From positions 62,001 to 126,000 of the forward strand of contig NZ_FPAI01000003.1 in assembly GCF_900116255.1 (NCBI RefSeq): 64,000 bases of DNA. The letters are read 5' to 3'. Below, in pieces: positions 25,083 to 36,409 of this stretch. A model generated the notes under the pieces. That model did not search any database, was not told the origin of the DNA, and saw only the letters and a program-made list of their open reading frames with translations. The position numbers and the translations under genes are program-made. Origin of the DNA: Halolactibacillus miurensis (GTDB lineage: Bacteria; Bacillota; Bacilli; Bacillales; Amphibacillaceae). Numbering within the stretch: the stretch's first letter is position 1; every line of letters begins with the position of its first letter.

Positions 25083-25946
25083 CTAGCTATATTTTTTATT
25101 TGTTCTTAACGTTAGCAAACCAACAACGATAAGCAATACCAGTGCTATTACTCCAAAATAAATCCAAGATAATGCCGAAGCATATCCGAACCCTGTATTA
25201 ATTTGAAACATATTACTTTGAATGTGATTTACAACAGGGTTAAGCGCAAAAATAGAATAGGTTACGACGGTATAAATAACATTGATGATAATGATTGGAG
25301 ATAAACTTGGTAAAGTTACCTTCCAAAAACATTCCCAACTAGATGCCCCATCAATTTTTGCAGCCTCATATATTTGACGATCAATCTTTTGCAGCGCTGC
25401 TAAGAAAATCAATATTTGAACACCCGAAAACCATAAGATGAAAATTAGATTGTCCATCAAATAGATGATTGTTGAGTTAAAATAACTTTCGCTATTGTTT
25501 AAAATGACATTAAATATCGCATATTCCTCAATTGAGGGTATAGCGGTAACACCTTGGGCCATTAATTCCTCAATAACTGGCCCTGATGTAATAATAACCG
25601 GTAAAAAGAAGATTGTTCGAAATAGCCCTCTGAACTTAATGTTTTGATTTAACAGTAAACCAATAATGAGTGAGAACACTAAAATAATTGGTACTGAGAT
25701 AAATAACTCTTCGAGATAAGTTAATAATTCTTGGGTAAATAAGGTGTCTACTGTAAAAGCATAACTGAAATTATCAAAGCCTACGTAATCAGTTACAATA
25801 CCTTTAGGTGTAATTCGCACTTGTTGAAAACTCAGAAATATTGAATACCCTAAAGGGAAAGCAGTAAATACCGCAAATCCAAGAAGCCAAGGAAGAATAA
25901 ACGAAGTACCGATTAATTGTTTTCCGGTTTTTAGTGATACTTTCAT
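25083..25946 (-). CDS. Carbohydrate ABC transporter permease (MalF type)
   Basis: This 287-residue permease has six hydrophobic segments. It begins with GTSFILPWLLGFAVFTAFPL, a typical first helix of CUT1 MalF-like permeases, and carries the EAA loop EAAKIDGASSWECFWKVTLP near residue 190. With the downstream MalG-type permease it forms one of two translocation channels in the locus. It is directly abutted by the DUF5696 gene (1 bp apart). The ATPase is missing from the window and is probably a shared MsmX-type protein. Confidence 0.88.
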   Translation of the reverse strand: MKVSLKTGKQLIGTSFILPWLLGFAVFTAFPLGYSIFLSFQQVRITPKGIVTDYVGFDNFSYAFTVDTLFTQELLTYLEELFISVPIILVFSLIIGLLLNQNIKFRGLFRTIFFLPVIITSGPVIEELMAQGVTAIPSIEEYAIFNVILNNSESYFNSTIIYLMDNLIFILWFSGVQILIFLAALQKIDRQIYEAAKIDGASSWECFWKVTLPSLSPIIIINVIYTVVTYSIFALNPVVNHIQSNMFQINTGFGYASALSWIYFGVIALVLLIVVGLLTLRTNKKYS

Positions 25947-28208
25947 TTATTCTTCACCTCCTTCTATAACGATAAAATCTTTCGATGCTATATTTCTATT
26001 ACCAACTGACATCTGAGAATCATTATAGTTCACGATAATAGCTGTGCCATTCGAGTATTCTACTTCAACTAATCCCGTTGCGTGTACTATTCTATTCATA
26101 ATTGTTTCACCTTGGACTGGTTCTAACGCTTCAGCGATTAAGTGATAACTCATAACAATCTCATCTTTCCAGTCACTGAATTCAGAAGTATACAAATCTT
26201 TTGATCCAGAATTTATTAATAAGTTTGACGGTGCTTCCGTTAAATAATAAGATGGATAGGCACCGTATTCGATCATTCTTAAAAGGTCGTCTGTTCCGTT
26301 CGCATTAAAATTACTAAACGGAGCGTAGTAAGGGATATAACCTTTTAATACTGTTTGTAAAAATGGTACGGTGTCGGTAGTAAAAAAATACCCTGATGAA
26401 TAAAGAGAAATATCTAGATAACGTTCTGTCGCCTTAAACAAATAATCGTTTGGCTTATATAACGCTGTCTTCATCCCTTGTTGTTCAATACTTATTAACA
26501 TGTCTTGCCAGATTTTTTGATGGTCCAGTCTTGTAAAGTAATCATCATTAAAATCAGAGTATAGCGTCGATGCATGAGCAATCGCTAGATGTTTTATCCC
26601 TATCGCCTCATACTCTTCTAGGTCTGAATCTAACATTTCTTTACTTTTCTCAGGGGATAAATAAACATAACGATAATCTTCATCTGTTCCATTAATTGTT
26701 TCAGCATTAATTTTGCGAGCCACATCTTGTCGAGGTGAATATCCACCTGCGTTTCTATAAGCCTTTAAATAATCGGTATGAAAATACATGGGAATATCTT
26801 TATCATCTAAAAATGCTAAAGTTTCTTCAATTTCATCATCCGAGGCAACCTTGTCCTCTACTGGGAACTTTTCTGGCAAGGCCCCCGTTAAACCTTTATC
26901 AAACCATCCTTTATATATGGTAAAAATATCTGCGACACCTTCACTCTCGAGTTGTGTCACCATTGACTGGATTGAAGTAATGGGCGTCATTTCGAATACA
27001 CTATCAAAAATCAGACCCGGTTTATGTTCACTTCCTAAAAACTCTAATCTCACATCAAATTTGTCTTCTTTTTCCTCAAAAATATTTTGATCGATGAGTT
27101 TATCTTGATAAACTTTTGCTAATCCGGTATAAGAAGCTTTTTCACCTTCAACAAATGATATACGTTCTGTTATATCGAATTGATTACGGTCTTCTTGAAT
27201 CGTATTGTAGCCTTCCATACTTTGATTGGTTGGCTGGAAATAACTATACCGATAATTATACCTTGCTGTTATCCAGTTGAAATCTGTTGATACACCAGCT
27301 GGATAGACAAGAAGATTTGCGTATGAGGCACCTGATTCAATCACATTAAGAAAACCATGTTGACTTACTCCATGAACTATCCCATACAAAGGTAAAGATA
27401 AGTGATTTGTTTCATTAATTACTCCTGCCTCTTCTTGTTTTTGCCTTGAAAAACCTAAGTCCTCTCCATAAAAAGCAGCGCTGAAGTGATTGCTCACCCC
27501 TGAATACTCATCCTTGAATCGCATTAATGCCCCACTGCCATCAGGTATTACCGCATAACCCGGAATCGCATCATTTTCTACAGCACCTAAGAATGGATAA
27601 GCCATAAGCGTCACTAATTTATTCTCATTTTCACTTATTTTCTCATTAGGAATATGCACGATAACATCATCATTTTCCAATGTCACTTCAATCGCAAGTG
27701 ATATATCTGATGCAGCAAAATCAACGACAGCTGCAAAACCATCATCAATAAGTGATAGTGTAACTTCTGATGATTCAGACAAGATACTTTCGGTGTCACT
27801 CCCACCATCTGCAGTTTGATAATCAATAGTCAAGGCTGATTGAGCTTGATTTGTCCAAGTCGTGTTAAGGTTATATTCCTTATCTGGTGAGAGACCTGAC
27901 TCGAATACGTAGCCAGATTGTTTATTTTCAACTTTAATTCCTAAAGATTCTTTTTCTACATAAAGTGCTAATTGATCGTTTTCCGCAACTTTTTCATATC
28001 CATCGTAGTTAATTGATTGTTCAATTTTTTCAACTTCTGGTTCTTTATCAGTATATTGAATTGATTCATAGCGCAATGATTGGTTTGACATCACAGGTGA
28101 AGAATCAGTGATGATAGGTTTGTCTTCATCATTTGCTAATAATGTTAGTGATAATGCGAATAAAACAAATACACCTAAACTGATCATTACCTTTTTTGAC
28201 TTAAACAC
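25947..28208 (-). CDS. DUF5696-domain membrane-anchored protein
   Basis: This 753-residue protein has an N-terminal membrane anchor or uncleaved signal (residues 8-25, then LANDEDKP). A large extracellular part follows: a beta-rich region with GYAVIPDGSGALMRFKDEYSG near 220, and a region with YKGWFDKGLTGALPEKFPVED near 430 and MYFHTDYLKAYRNAGGYSP near 480 that reads like a degenerate TIM-barrel hydrolase. It matches the DUF5696 family, which has no assigned activity and is often next to ABC sugar transporters. It starts at GTG 28208, set by AGGAGGTGA 8 bp upstream, and overlaps the NHL/YIP1 gene by 8 bp. Possible roles are a surface glycan-binding protein or a glycosidase. Confidence 0.8.
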   Translation of the reverse strand: MFKSKKVMISLGVFVLFALSLTLLANDEDKPIITDSSPVMSNQSLRYESIQYTDKEPEVEKIEQSINYDGYEKVAENDQLALYVEKESLGIKVENKQSGYVFESGLSPDKEYNLNTTWTNQAQSALTIDYQTADGGSDTESILSESSEVTLSLIDDGFAAVVDFAASDISLAIEVTLENDDVIVHIPNEKISENENKLVTLMAYPFLGAVENDAIPGYAVIPDGSGALMRFKDEYSGVSNHFSAAFYGEDLGFSRQKQEEAGVINETNHLSLPLYGIVHGVSQHGFLNVIESGASYANLLVYPAGVSTDFNWITARYNYRYSYFQPTNQSMEGYNTIQEDRNQFDITERISFVEGEKASYTGLAKVYQDKLIDQNIFEEKEDKFDVRLEFLGSEHKPGLIFDSVFEMTPITSIQSMVTQLESEGVADIFTIYKGWFDKGLTGALPEKFPVEDKVASDDEIEETLAFLDDKDIPMYFHTDYLKAYRNAGGYSPRQDVARKINAETINGTDEDYRYVYLSPEKSKEMLDSDLEEYEAIGIKHLAIAHASTLYSDFNDDYFTRLDHQKIWQDMLISIEQQGMKTALYKPNDYLFKATERYLDISLYSSGYFFTTDTVPFLQTVLKGYIPYYAPFSNFNANGTDDLLRMIEYGAYPSYYLTEAPSNLLINSGSKDLYTSEFSDWKDEIVMSYHLIAEALEPVQGETIMNRIVHATGLVEVEYSNGTAIIVNYNDSQMSVGNRNIASKDFIVIEGGEE

Positions 28209-30222
28209 GTAACATCACCTCCTGAATCATCGTATAAACAAAGTTGAACACTTGGTCAAATAAAACATATAACACAAAGAAAACTAACACAGCGATAAAC
28301 ATAGTAAAGAATGTAAGTAAAATGTTACCGATTGTTTTTGTTACCGTAAAATCATGAACTTCTTTGATCATGATAAACAACATAACTAGTGACCAACCTA
28401 CCATAACTTGTAAAGCAAAATAATAGATAAACCCTTCGTTCAGCGTTAGAATATTTGATACTATCGTAATAGGTAGAAGTAATACAAGAACTGGAGATAA
28501 TGCGTATACTGTTCCAGTAAATACTTGTTTGAATCGTCCTTCACCATCTGTAATCGTGCTTACCATATAGTTAGCAACAATAAATAAGCCGAATGGTAAA
28601 ATTAATAAAGCTAAGTCTAATAATAGGTTCATGTCTTCTATTCGATTTGTATTAAAAATAAAGCCAGTAAATATAAACCAAATGAAGTATAAAATAACGA
28701 GTACCATAAATAATAGCGATGCTGATTGCACTGATACGCGTTTATTTTCTTTTAAGTAGTAATAACTATCAATAGGTGATTTTAAAAACTTTTTGAAATA
28801 TAACAACTCATTGATCAAGCGATACTTTTTCAACCGATGATGAATACTTAAAGCTTGATTAATTTTCGTAGAACGTTTTCTTAACTTATTAAGAATAGTT
28901 TTAAGAACAAAAAGTAACGCAAGAATGAAAATAAACCATTGTAAATTTTGTTCCATCCATTGGTACCTTACTTCCCAAAAAGCATCTGAATAGCCTGCAC
29001 GATTATTAGCTAATCGAAATTCTTCTAACGCTTCATCGTACTGTTGCTGTTTGTATAAAGCTTCTCCTTTTGCACTATGTGCAAGACCGAATGCAGAATT
29101 TAATCGGATGACCTCATCCCAATAGGCTTCACTTTCAATGTAAAAACCATCTCCATATAGCGATAAAGCTTGGTGTAACAAACCAGTAAAAGCCGTCGGT
29201 TCGTACATTTGTATGTTTCCTTTTTCTCGGTCACTAATAAATATGCGCCCAACTGAATCAACCTCTATGCTTGTTGGTTGCTGTAGAAGACCTAATCGAT
29301 TACTACCGTCATCCTTACCACCGAAAGTAAATAGTAAATTCCCGAAACGATCATATTCGTAAATTAGACCATCATTATCCACTGTGTATATATTTCCAAT
29401 CAATCCTACTGTTAAATCTTTTAAGTTCGATACAGTCGAAATATCCGCTGGTAACATATTGTCACCAGCGACATTTAATTTCCTGATAACTTCCCATGAA
29501 GACCCTGACGTAACTGTATGGATTAAACCTTGATTACCTATCGATACATTGTTTGGCGCTGATGGTACACGATTAAAGAGCGATTCACGCTGAGATTGAA
29601 AAGCAAGAAGTTCTTGGATAACGTTACCAATAGAAGGCCGAGTTGTTCCTACTCCATAAAACCCTAAAAAGTCTCCAGAGGCATTCAATTGGATAATACC
29701 GTTTGTTGTCCCTTCACTGACAATATAAAGATTACCACGTCGGTCCACAGCTAATTTTTGTGGTTTGAAAGGAGTTGAGCTGCCGAATAACGGTGTATCA
29801 GGCTTCTCAAATGTCATTAATTGTTCACCCGACTGATTATATTTCACAATTATTGCTTGCTCGTAATCAGCTATAAAAATATCTTCACGATGATCGACAA
29901 ATACACCTTGAGGTGATCCTAAAGAATCACGACCGTATACTTGCTCGATTTCACCAGTTGGACTAAACTTTATAACTTCACCCGTACCTGAATCAGCAAC
30001 ATAGACATAATCATTTTTGTCAATGTAAACATCTTCCGGTGTTTCAAAGTTGTAGTTTTTTCCAAACAATCCAATCGGTGTGTAGGCTGATTGTGTTTCA
30101 ATAACGTCACCGGTTGAAGTCAATGTTTCTGTTTTATAGGCAACAGACTCATGGGCAGCTATTTGGATTGGAAACTTCACTAAGAACATCATGATACATA
30201 TGAGCAAAAAAGTTTTTTTCAT
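28201..30222 (-). CDS. NHL-repeat/YIP1 membrane protein
   Basis: This 673-residue protein has a cleavable-type signal (1-22). It is followed by an extracellular beta-propeller of NHL repeats (about 45-340, repeated blocks such as PEDVYIDKNDYVYVADSGTG and PTSIEVDSVGRIFISDREKG) and a short TPR-like helical pair (YKQQQYDEALEEFRLA near 395). One transmembrane helix lies near 425-440, and a C-terminal YIP1 domain with about five helices (500-670) ends the protein. NHL propellers bind proteins or glycans; the role of YIP1 domains in bacteria is unknown. It sits between the two permease pairs. A scaffold or sensor that connects glycan capture to transport is a plausible inference. Confidence 0.82.
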   Translation of the reverse strand: MKKTFLLICIMMFLVKFPIQIAAHESVAYKTETLTSTGDVIETQSAYTPIGLFGKNYNFETPEDVYIDKNDYVYVADSGTGEVIKFSPTGEIEQVYGRDSLGSPQGVFVDHREDIFIADYEQAIIVKYNQSGEQLMTFEKPDTPLFGSSTPFKPQKLAVDRRGNLYIVSEGTTNGIIQLNASGDFLGFYGVGTTRPSIGNVIQELLAFQSQRESLFNRVPSAPNNVSIGNQGLIHTVTSGSSWEVIRKLNVAGDNMLPADISTVSNLKDLTVGLIGNIYTVDNDGLIYEYDRFGNLLFTFGGKDDGSNRLGLLQQPTSIEVDSVGRIFISDREKGNIQMYEPTAFTGLLHQALSLYGDGFYIESEAYWDEVIRLNSAFGLAHSAKGEALYKQQQYDEALEEFRLANNRAGYSDAFWEVRYQWMEQNLQWFIFILALLFVLKTILNKLRKRSTKINQALSIHHRLKKYRLINELLYFKKFLKSPIDSYYYLKENKRVSVQSASLLFMVLVILYFIWFIFTGFIFNTNRIEDMNLLLDLALLILPFGLFIVANYMVSTITDGEGRFKQVFTGTVYALSPVLVLLLPITIVSNILTLNEGFIYYFALQVMVGWSLVMLFIMIKEVHDFTVTKTIGNILLTFFTMFIAVLVFFVLYVLFDQVFNFVYTMIQEVMLRV

Positions 30223-30234
30223 TAGTTTCCCCTC

Positions 30235-31113
30235 CTATTTAATACCTGAGTGTGCCATTGTATTCATTACTTGACTTTGTAAGATAATGAAAATAATTAA
30301 ATTTGGAATGAACATTAATAATGATGCAGCTGCTGCCATACCTTGTCCTGCTACACTATTTCCTGTTTGACTAGCTAGTGTTGACATAAAGAATGCAAAA
30401 GTCTTCAAGCTTTCATCATTGACAAACAATGTTGATGTTTCAACATTATTCCACACAGCTTGAAACGATAGTATGGCAATCGTTGCTATAGCCGGTTTGA
30501 CTAAAGGTAAGATTATTTTCCAATAAATAATATAGTCTGATGCACCATCCATTCTGGCTGATTCTATTAATGAATCAGGTATCTGGTCAATAAATTGTTT
30601 TACTAAAAACAAACCAACAGGCATGGCTAACAATGGCAAGATATGTGCCCAAAAACTATCCAGTAAACCGATATTATCTATTAATAAATATCTAGGAATT
30701 GCTACAGCAATTGGAACGAACATTAATGCAACTGTATTGATTTCGAAAAGAAGCGCTTTTAATTTGAACTTCTTTTTCGATAGAGCGTAAGCTGCAGCTG
30801 TACTCATAACGATCGTTAGTGCAACGACAACAACTGTTACGATGATGCTATTAAACAAATATCTTGACATTGGTACACCTGTCGTATCAGACATATTAAA
30901 TAGATCTACAAAGTTGGCAAGTGTCGGTTTCTCCACAAAAAAACGTGGAGGGTATGCAAAAAGTTCATCAATAGGCTTAAATGCATGTGAAAAAATATAA
31001 ACAATAGGTAGCCCCATAAAGACCATCATTGGAATTAGAAATAAAAAGAATTTAATCTGACTGCGATCAAATCTATCTGGATTAATTTTCGATCCATGAA
31101 ATGATGATGCCAT
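30235..31113 (-). CDS. Carbohydrate ABC transporter permease (MalG type), second system
   Basis: This 292-residue inner-membrane permease has a first helix at [20 protein letters not shown] and the EAA loop [20 protein letters not shown] near residue 180. It pairs with the MalF-type permease at 31136. ATG 31113 follows GGGGGAAGGG. Together with the binding proteins at 32023 and 34978 it forms the complete half of the locus's uptake machinery, apart from the ATPase. Confidence 0.9.
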   Translation of the reverse strand: MASSFHGSKINPDRFDRSQIKFFLFLIPMMVFMGLPIVYIFSHAFKPIDELFAYPPRFFVEKPTLANFVDLFNMSDTTGVPMSRYLFNSIIVTVVVVALTIVMSTAAAYALSKKKFKLKALLFEINTVALMFVPIAVAIPRYLLIDNIGLLDSFWAHILPLLAMPVGLFLVKQFIDQIPDSLIESARMDGASDYIIYWKIILPLVKPAIATIAILSFQAVWNNVETSTLFVNDESLKTFAFFMSTLASQTGNSVAGQGMAAAASLLMFIPNLIIFIILQSQVMNTMAHSGIK

Positions 31114-31135
31114 TTCCCTTCCCCCTTTACATTAT

Positions 31136-32026
31136 CTAATCGTTGTCACCAAATAAACGCCACGCTAGTTTAGAGAATAAATATATAAATAGTAGTAGCA
31201 ACACTGATATAGCAGCGGCATATCCCATTTCATATCGAATAAATCCATAATCTTCTATATGATTCACCATTAACTGTCCGGCATTTTGTGGTGTAGGGTT
31301 AGCACCAGAAAGTTGAACCCCTATTGCTCCGGCTTGAAAGGTTGTTACAATTGCCATCACGGCACCAAATAACATTTGTGGGCGCATAGATGGAATCGTA
31401 ATATATATAATTTCTTGGAAGCGGTTTTTAATGCCGTCAATATAACCTGCTTCATAAATCTCTGAATTTATATTCAACACTCCTGAAAGCATGGCCAAAA
31501 AACCAACACCCATACTCCCCCATAACGTTACAACAATCATGATTGTCATAAGGTAATTGGGAGACTGTAAGAATTGTAAAGGTTCATAAATAACACCTAG
31601 GTTAATTAGCAATGCATTCAAGTAACCCGTTTGATCACCACTGAAAATAATTCGCCATACAACTGCCATAGCTATACCCGCCGTCATAGACGGTGAATAT
31701 AAAACTAAAGCAAAAACAATTCTTGGTAACCGGGGTATTTGTGCTAACATCCATGCAAGAATAAATGATAAAATGTATCCACCTGGCCCAACAACAAGAG
31801 CGAAAATTAATGTGTTAGGTAAAACATTTCTCATAAATACATTATCCTGCGTTAGTACATTTACATAATTCTCTAAACCATTGAAGCTTGGTGGTTCTAT
31901 GGCATTAAAATAAGAAAACGATAGCCCAATTGCAATTGCCACAGGAATGATAATGAATAAAGAAAACATTAGCACATATGGCATTAAAAATACGAGTGTG
32001 CTATGGTGTTTTTTTAAAAATGTCAT
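31136..32026 (-). CDS. Carbohydrate ABC transporter permease (MalF type), second system
   Basis: This 296-residue permease starts with [20 protein letters not shown] as its first helix and has an EAA-type loop [20 protein letters not shown] near residue 195; the loop departs from the usual DGAS by reading DGIK. ATG 32026 is chosen because GGGTGG precedes it and the ATGA overlaps the stop of the large binding protein, showing translational coupling. It works with the MalG-type permease just downstream. Confidence 0.9.
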   Translation of the reverse strand: MTFLKKHHSTLVFLMPYVLMFSLFIIIPVAIAIGLSFSYFNAIEPPSFNGLENYVNVLTQDNVFMRNVLPNTLIFALVVGPGGYILSFILAWMLAQIPRLPRIVFALVLYSPSMTAGIAMAVVWRIIFSGDQTGYLNALLINLGVIYEPLQFLQSPNYLMTIMIVVTLWGSMGVGFLAMLSGVLNINSEIYEAGYIDGIKNRFQEIIYITIPSMRPQMLFGAVMAIVTTFQAGAIGVQLSGANPTPQNAGQLMVNHIEDYGFIRYEMGYAAAISVLLLLFIYLFSKLAWRLFGDND

Positions 32027-34947
32027 TCTTCTAACCACCCTTCAATAAGCTCTATTGTTGGAATTCGATATGATTTGACCTTTTCTCCATCTTCGATATA
32101 TCCAAATTCCTCTAATTTCCGTCTGAGTTCTCGATTGATATTGACTATACTATCATCCACTGAAGATCGTGTTATTTCACCATCGAACACAACACTATTC
32201 CATACATTACTAATTTCTCTTTCAACCATGTAAGAGTATGGTGTTTTCGGAACTTCTAACAAGTAATCCCACTGCTCCAAAATAACTTCCTTATGTTCTT
32301 CTGGCCAAGGCAATTGTTTAAATGATTCCACATTAGCTGTATTCCACATATATTCTGGACCATATAGCGTTTGTAGTGTAGCTGCAAACTCTGTTTGAGT
32401 CTCAGTTGCTCCCCACCACTTCATTAATTCCCAAGCTTCCTGTTTCTTTCCACTACCTTCAAACATCATCATCGATTGACCTGATCCGGTAGCAAATCTT
32501 TCAACCGTTCCATCTTCTTGTTCGACTCCAGGGTGTGGAGCGATATCCCACCAACCTGATATTTCTGGAGCAGCGGCGGTGAGTTGAACATACGTACCAA
32601 ACTCAGCTATACCAATAGGTAAAGTCGTATACCTAAAATGGTTATAAAAGTTTGGCACTTGAAGCGGCATACTATATATGGTATTTAAATCTGTCATAAG
32701 CTGAATACCTTTGAGAGATTCTTCACTATCAATTTGAGTGCCAAATCCATCTGGGTCATATAGATCTCCACCATGTTGATATATATAAGGTGCTGTTGTC
32801 TGGAAAGGCTTAAAACCTTGTGCCCCTGCAATAGGCGTGTAATAATTCATACCAAAACGCTGCAATTCGGGCAAAATATCGATGACATCATCCCATGTAC
32901 TTGGTACAGGAATATCTAAAGATTCTAAAATGTCAATCCGATAATATTGTACATAGAAGTCTTGCGTCTCAGGTAAAGCATATACACCATCGTCAACAAC
33001 AAGTGGTAAAAACGCCCCTGGAGAATAATTTTGACCGACTTCCTTAAAATCCTCAAATTGACGTAAGTCTACAGCAGCACCACGTACAGCGAGTTCATAA
33101 GGTAACCAGTTGCTAATTCCTAAGGCAATATCTGGTTGTGAGTCAGCAGCATTAGCCAAGATTAATTTTGCCTCATCAGGCATTAGTGAGTACTGAACTT
33201 TTATTCCTGTTTCGGGCGTAAAATACTGATCAGTCATTTGCTGCAGTAACTCTAAATATTGTCGTGGGCGATTGACCCATACCTCTAGTGTTTCGTCATC
33301 TACTTCTGATACTGAATAATCATTATTAGTAAAAGAATTAAAAAAACGTTTCACGTTATCTGACAATTTCGTAAACCAACCAGCCATAGCATTTGGTAAA
33401 TCATTGTCTTCACCATGTAAATATAATTGATCTAACAGTAGTGGCTGATCTTGCAAATCAATCATAATTGTTCCTAGCATCTGTGTAGCTGAGCTAGTTC
33501 CTTCTGATAACTCGTGGATACGGTTAGGAATTTCATTTGGTTCATCTGCAAGTGATCGCAAACGGTCCGCAGCGATCCTAAGAGAGACAACCGTAGTTGT
33601 TTCATTTTCATTATTTAAAGCTAATAAGTAATCTAATTCATTCTCAAGGGCTTTTGCCCATTCTATTAGCGTATCTTCAATCTCAGGAATGTACTCGACA
33701 ATATCCCAATCGCGATTCGGGTCTTGGTTATTTCCCGTTAGTTGTCTGATTGATAAAGTCAAATCTTCGATTTCTTTCATCATTTGGTCTATTGTTCTTA
33801 CTACTGGTGCATACGGCGAGACATCAACTGTCATATTAACTTCGTTATTACCTTTTTCTAAATATATATAGAAAGGTTCTTCTTTACCGAAGGTTTCAAT
33901 ATACCATTCATCGTTTAATTCAAAAGGATAATGCTTCACTTCATCAAAAGGAACATCTCCATTTACAGATAATGTTCTAAAAACCGTATCTCCTGAAGGG
34001 TTAGATTGCATCACTTTAGCACTCAAATTATATAAACCACTTTTAGGAACATCAATATTCCATGTTACTTCTTGGCCTGGTTTAGACCATGACTCTCCAC
34101 CAAACGTATTTAAGTAACCTACACCTGTTTCGTATGGTGTTACGGATGGACTGTTTGTACTGATTGGCCTAATATAAGAACTATTTTTATATGCTGGTAA
34201 TTCTGCCTCTAAAATAATCGTATCATCAATTTTTTCTTCTTCCCTGTATTGTTCAAGATAATCAACATAACTAATGGCTTCTTTTTTAGATGATATAGTA
34301 ATATCACCTAATAACAACTTTCCTCTTAAAGAGTTAATTTCAATAGTATTCTTTCCTTCTTCAAGTAAGAATTCCAAAGGTTCATCTTCATAATAGTTTG
34401 CATCTAAAGCATAAGTGTTGTACCACTTTTCAATAGCACTTTGTTGAGGAACGACCTGATTATCACGACGGTCTAATACAACTTCATCGCTCTGACTTTC
34501 CCAATCTACAGGAAAAACAATACGGCGACTTTCTCGATATTGATATTCACCATTGACCATAATTGCACCTTCAATAGAAACAAGCGGGTCACTTAATGGA
34601 TAGTAATCAACATTCAATTGGTATAATCCTTTTTTTGGTGCATTCACTTCGATAACCGCTGATTGACTATCGCTCCATTCTAAAACATCACTATGATAAC
34701 CTTCACTATTTCTTTGACTTAATAAATTCTCGTTGTTTTCTTCAACAATAAAAGCAGAGGGGGACACGCGTTGTTCAAATGAGTCAACGCGTGTAATGCT
34801 TTCTGATTGCCACTCATCACTTATAACGTGATAACCAGACTCAATAACGTCCTCTTGTAAACCTAAATCTATTTCCTCATTCGCTTTTACTGTTGTCGGA
34901 ACTAACAGCAAGCCAATTACAGACCACTTTATGATTGACTTTATCAT
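32023..34947 (-). CDS. Very large extracellular solute-binding protein with N-terminal beta-sandwich domains
   Basis: This secreted 974-residue protein is about twice the usual binding-protein length. It has a signal peptide (1-22, ending VKANEE) without a lipobox cysteine. Two beta-sandwich, carbohydrate-binding-like segments follow (about 60-215 and 260-370; compare [14 protein letters not shown] and [14 protein letters not shown]). A helical, coiled region (about 380-510) leads to a full family-1 solute-binding domain (about 545-960, with [17 protein letters not shown] and the [17 protein letters not shown] tail). It looks like a binding protein fused to glycan-binding modules for long substrates. 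The helical region is unexplained. It is translationally coupled to its permease. Confidence 0.85.
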   Translation of the reverse strand: MIKSIIKWSVIGLLLVPTTVKANEEIDLGLQEDVIESGYHVISDEWQSESITRVDSFEQRVSPSAFIVEENNENLLSQRNSEGYHSDVLEWSDSQSAVIEVNAPKKGLYQLNVDYYPLSDPLVSIEGAIMVNGEYQYRESRRIVFPVDWESQSDEVVLDRRDNQVVPQQSAIEKWYNTYALDANYYEDEPLEFLLEEGKNTIEINSLRGKLLLGDITISSKKEAISYVDYLEQYREEEKIDDTIILEAELPAYKNSSYIRPISTNSPSVTPYETGVGYLNTFGGESWSKPGQEVTWNIDVPKSGLYNLSAKVMQSNPSGDTVFRTLSVNGDVPFDEVKHYPFELNDEWYIETFGKEEPFYIYLEKGNNEVNMTVDVSPYAPVVRTIDQMMKEIEDLTLSIRQLTGNNQDPNRDWDIVEYIPEIEDTLIEWAKALENELDYLLALNNENETTTVVSLRIAADRLRSLADEPNEIPNRIHELSEGTSSATQMLGTIMIDLQDQPLLLDQLYLHGEDNDLPNAMAGWFTKLSDNVKRFFNSFTNNDYSVSEVDDETLEVWVNRPRQYLELLQQMTDQYFTPETGIKVQYSLMPDEAKLILANAADSQPDIALGISNWLPYELAVRGAAVDLRQFEDFKEVGQNYSPGAFLPLVVDDGVYALPETQDFYVQYYRIDILESLDIPVPSTWDDVIDILPELQRFGMNYYTPIAGAQGFKPFQTTAPYIYQHGGDLYDPDGFGTQIDSEESLKGIQLMTDLNTIYSMPLQVPNFYNHFRYTTLPIGIAEFGTYVQLTAAAPEISGWWDIAPHPGVEQEDGTVERFATGSGQSMMMFEGSGKKQEAWELMKWWGATETQTEFAATLQTLYGPEYMWNTANVESFKQLPWPEEHKEVILEQWDYLLEVPKTPYSYMVEREISNVWNSVVFDGEITRSSVDDSIVNINRELRRKLEEFGYIEDGEKVKSYRIPTIELIEGWLEE

Positions 34948-34977
34948 GCTTTTTCCCCCTTTGCTCCATTACATTAT

Positions 34978-36378
34978 TTATTGAATCGATGCTTGACCTT
35001 CTTCGTATTGTTGATTCGCAAGCTCATTCATTTGGCTTACATAATCTTGGATGTTCAAGTTTCCTCGGATAGCGGCATCAACAAGACCTGCCATATTTGC
35101 ATTAGGATTGTCTCCCACTTCAACACCTGTTGGTGCATCCCATCTCGCTAAGTTATAACCTGGCACTGTTTTAACTGGCTCTACAACAGCTTCATCAATA
35201 TTTTCATAAGCTTGACGTAAGCCTGGTGCATCAAATCTCTCGAAATATACATCCAATACTTCTTGGTCAGCTGTTACAGGCATACTTGCAATATTTAAAT
35301 TCTCACTTGAATCAGCAATTTCGATTTGTTTAAGGAAACCTTCTGAACTGAATGACATCCACTTAGCTAACTCATACGCTGCTTCTGGATGCTGTGTTGC
35401 ACTTGAAATACCATAGTAATCATGTGTCATAACAACACGTTCTCCTGGAATTCCGATAAAGTCCCATTCAAAATCTGATTGACTATCAAGGTGACCGGTA
35501 ATCCATGTTCCATCCCACTTAATCCCAACCTGACCATTTAACCAAACTTCTTCAGGGTTTTCACCATTAAAGTTAGCTTGTTGGTCTTCTGATAACGTTT
35601 CATAAGCATAACCATTTGTTAGCATATCTTGCGCCAAATTAACCCCACTAATAAATTCATTGCTATCTAGTTGGAATGATCCATCAAGATAAGTGAACCA
35701 ACCCATATCTTGATTTGCCGCAATTGGATACCAATCAGGAATAGTAAAAGGATGATTCAAACCAACTCGACCATCATTTACATCTGTTACGTCACGCACC
35801 GCCTTAACAAATTCATCAGTGGAAACTCCCATTGCTGGAGCATCTAAATTCTGCTCATTAAATAAATCTTTATTTACAAAGTAACCAAGTAAGTGTTGGC
35901 CAGCAGGTAGAGCATAAATGCCTTCACCATAAGTTACAGCATCAACAACCGCTTCAGGCACTTGAGAAAATTCTTCATCAGCAGTTGCAATATCAGAAAT
36001 GTCATAAAGCCAATCATTCGCTAAACCTGTAGGGATTTGAGCTAACATGAATACATCTGGCATAACACCGCCACTTGCGGCTGCAGCTAATGAACCATTC
36101 CAATCTGATGAATCAATAGATTCATCGATTGTGACATTAATATCTTCATGCTGTTCATTAAATGCGTCAACCATTAAACGGTTAAGATTTTCATCGCCTT
36201 CAGCGCCAAATCCCCAACTTGCAATCGTTAGTTCTACAACTTCTTCCGATTCGTTACTATCTTCATTTGATGTATCTTCATTTGAGTCATTTCCTGCATC
36301 CTCTGACTCATCACTCCCACATGCCGCTAAACCAAAAATAAATACAACTGATAACAACAACGTTAACCATTTTTTCAT
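34978..36378 (-). CDS. Lipoprotein solute-binding protein, carbohydrate ABC transporter
   Basis: This 466-residue binding protein has a lipoprotein signal (residues 1-20) with the lipobox LAAC, a Ser/Glu/Asp-rich linker and a family-1 solute-binding domain (about 50-440). It would be anchored to the outer face of the membrane and feed sugars to one of the permease pairs. The ATG at 36378 is chosen: GGGAG lies 10 bp upstream, and the longer frame from a GTG would run across the ribosome-binding site. Its L. innocua counterpart by context is Lin1841, a beta-1,2-gluco-oligosaccharide-binding protein; sequence identity was not measured. Confidence 0.9.
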   Translation of the reverse strand: MKKWLTLLLSVVFIFGLAACGSDESEDAGNDSNEDTSNEDSNESEEVVELTIASWGFGAEGDENLNRLMVDAFNEQHEDINVTIDESIDSSDWNGSLAAAASGGVMPDVFMLAQIPTGLANDWLYDISDIATADEEFSQVPEAVVDAVTYGEGIYALPAGQHLLGYFVNKDLFNEQNLDAPAMGVSTDEFVKAVRDVTDVNDGRVGLNHPFTIPDWYPIAANQDMGWFTYLDGSFQLDSNEFISGVNLAQDMLTNGYAYETLSEDQQANFNGENPEEVWLNGQVGIKWDGTWITGHLDSQSDFEWDFIGIPGERVVMTHDYYGISSATQHPEAAYELAKWMSFSSEGFLKQIEIADSSENLNIASMPVTADQEVLDVYFERFDAPGLRQAYENIDEAVVEPVKTVPGYNLARWDAPTGVEVGDNPNANMAGLVDAAIRGNLNIQDYVSQMNELANQQYEEGQASIQ

Positions 36379-36409
36379 TACTCTTACACTCCCTTTTTTA
36401 TTATATATA

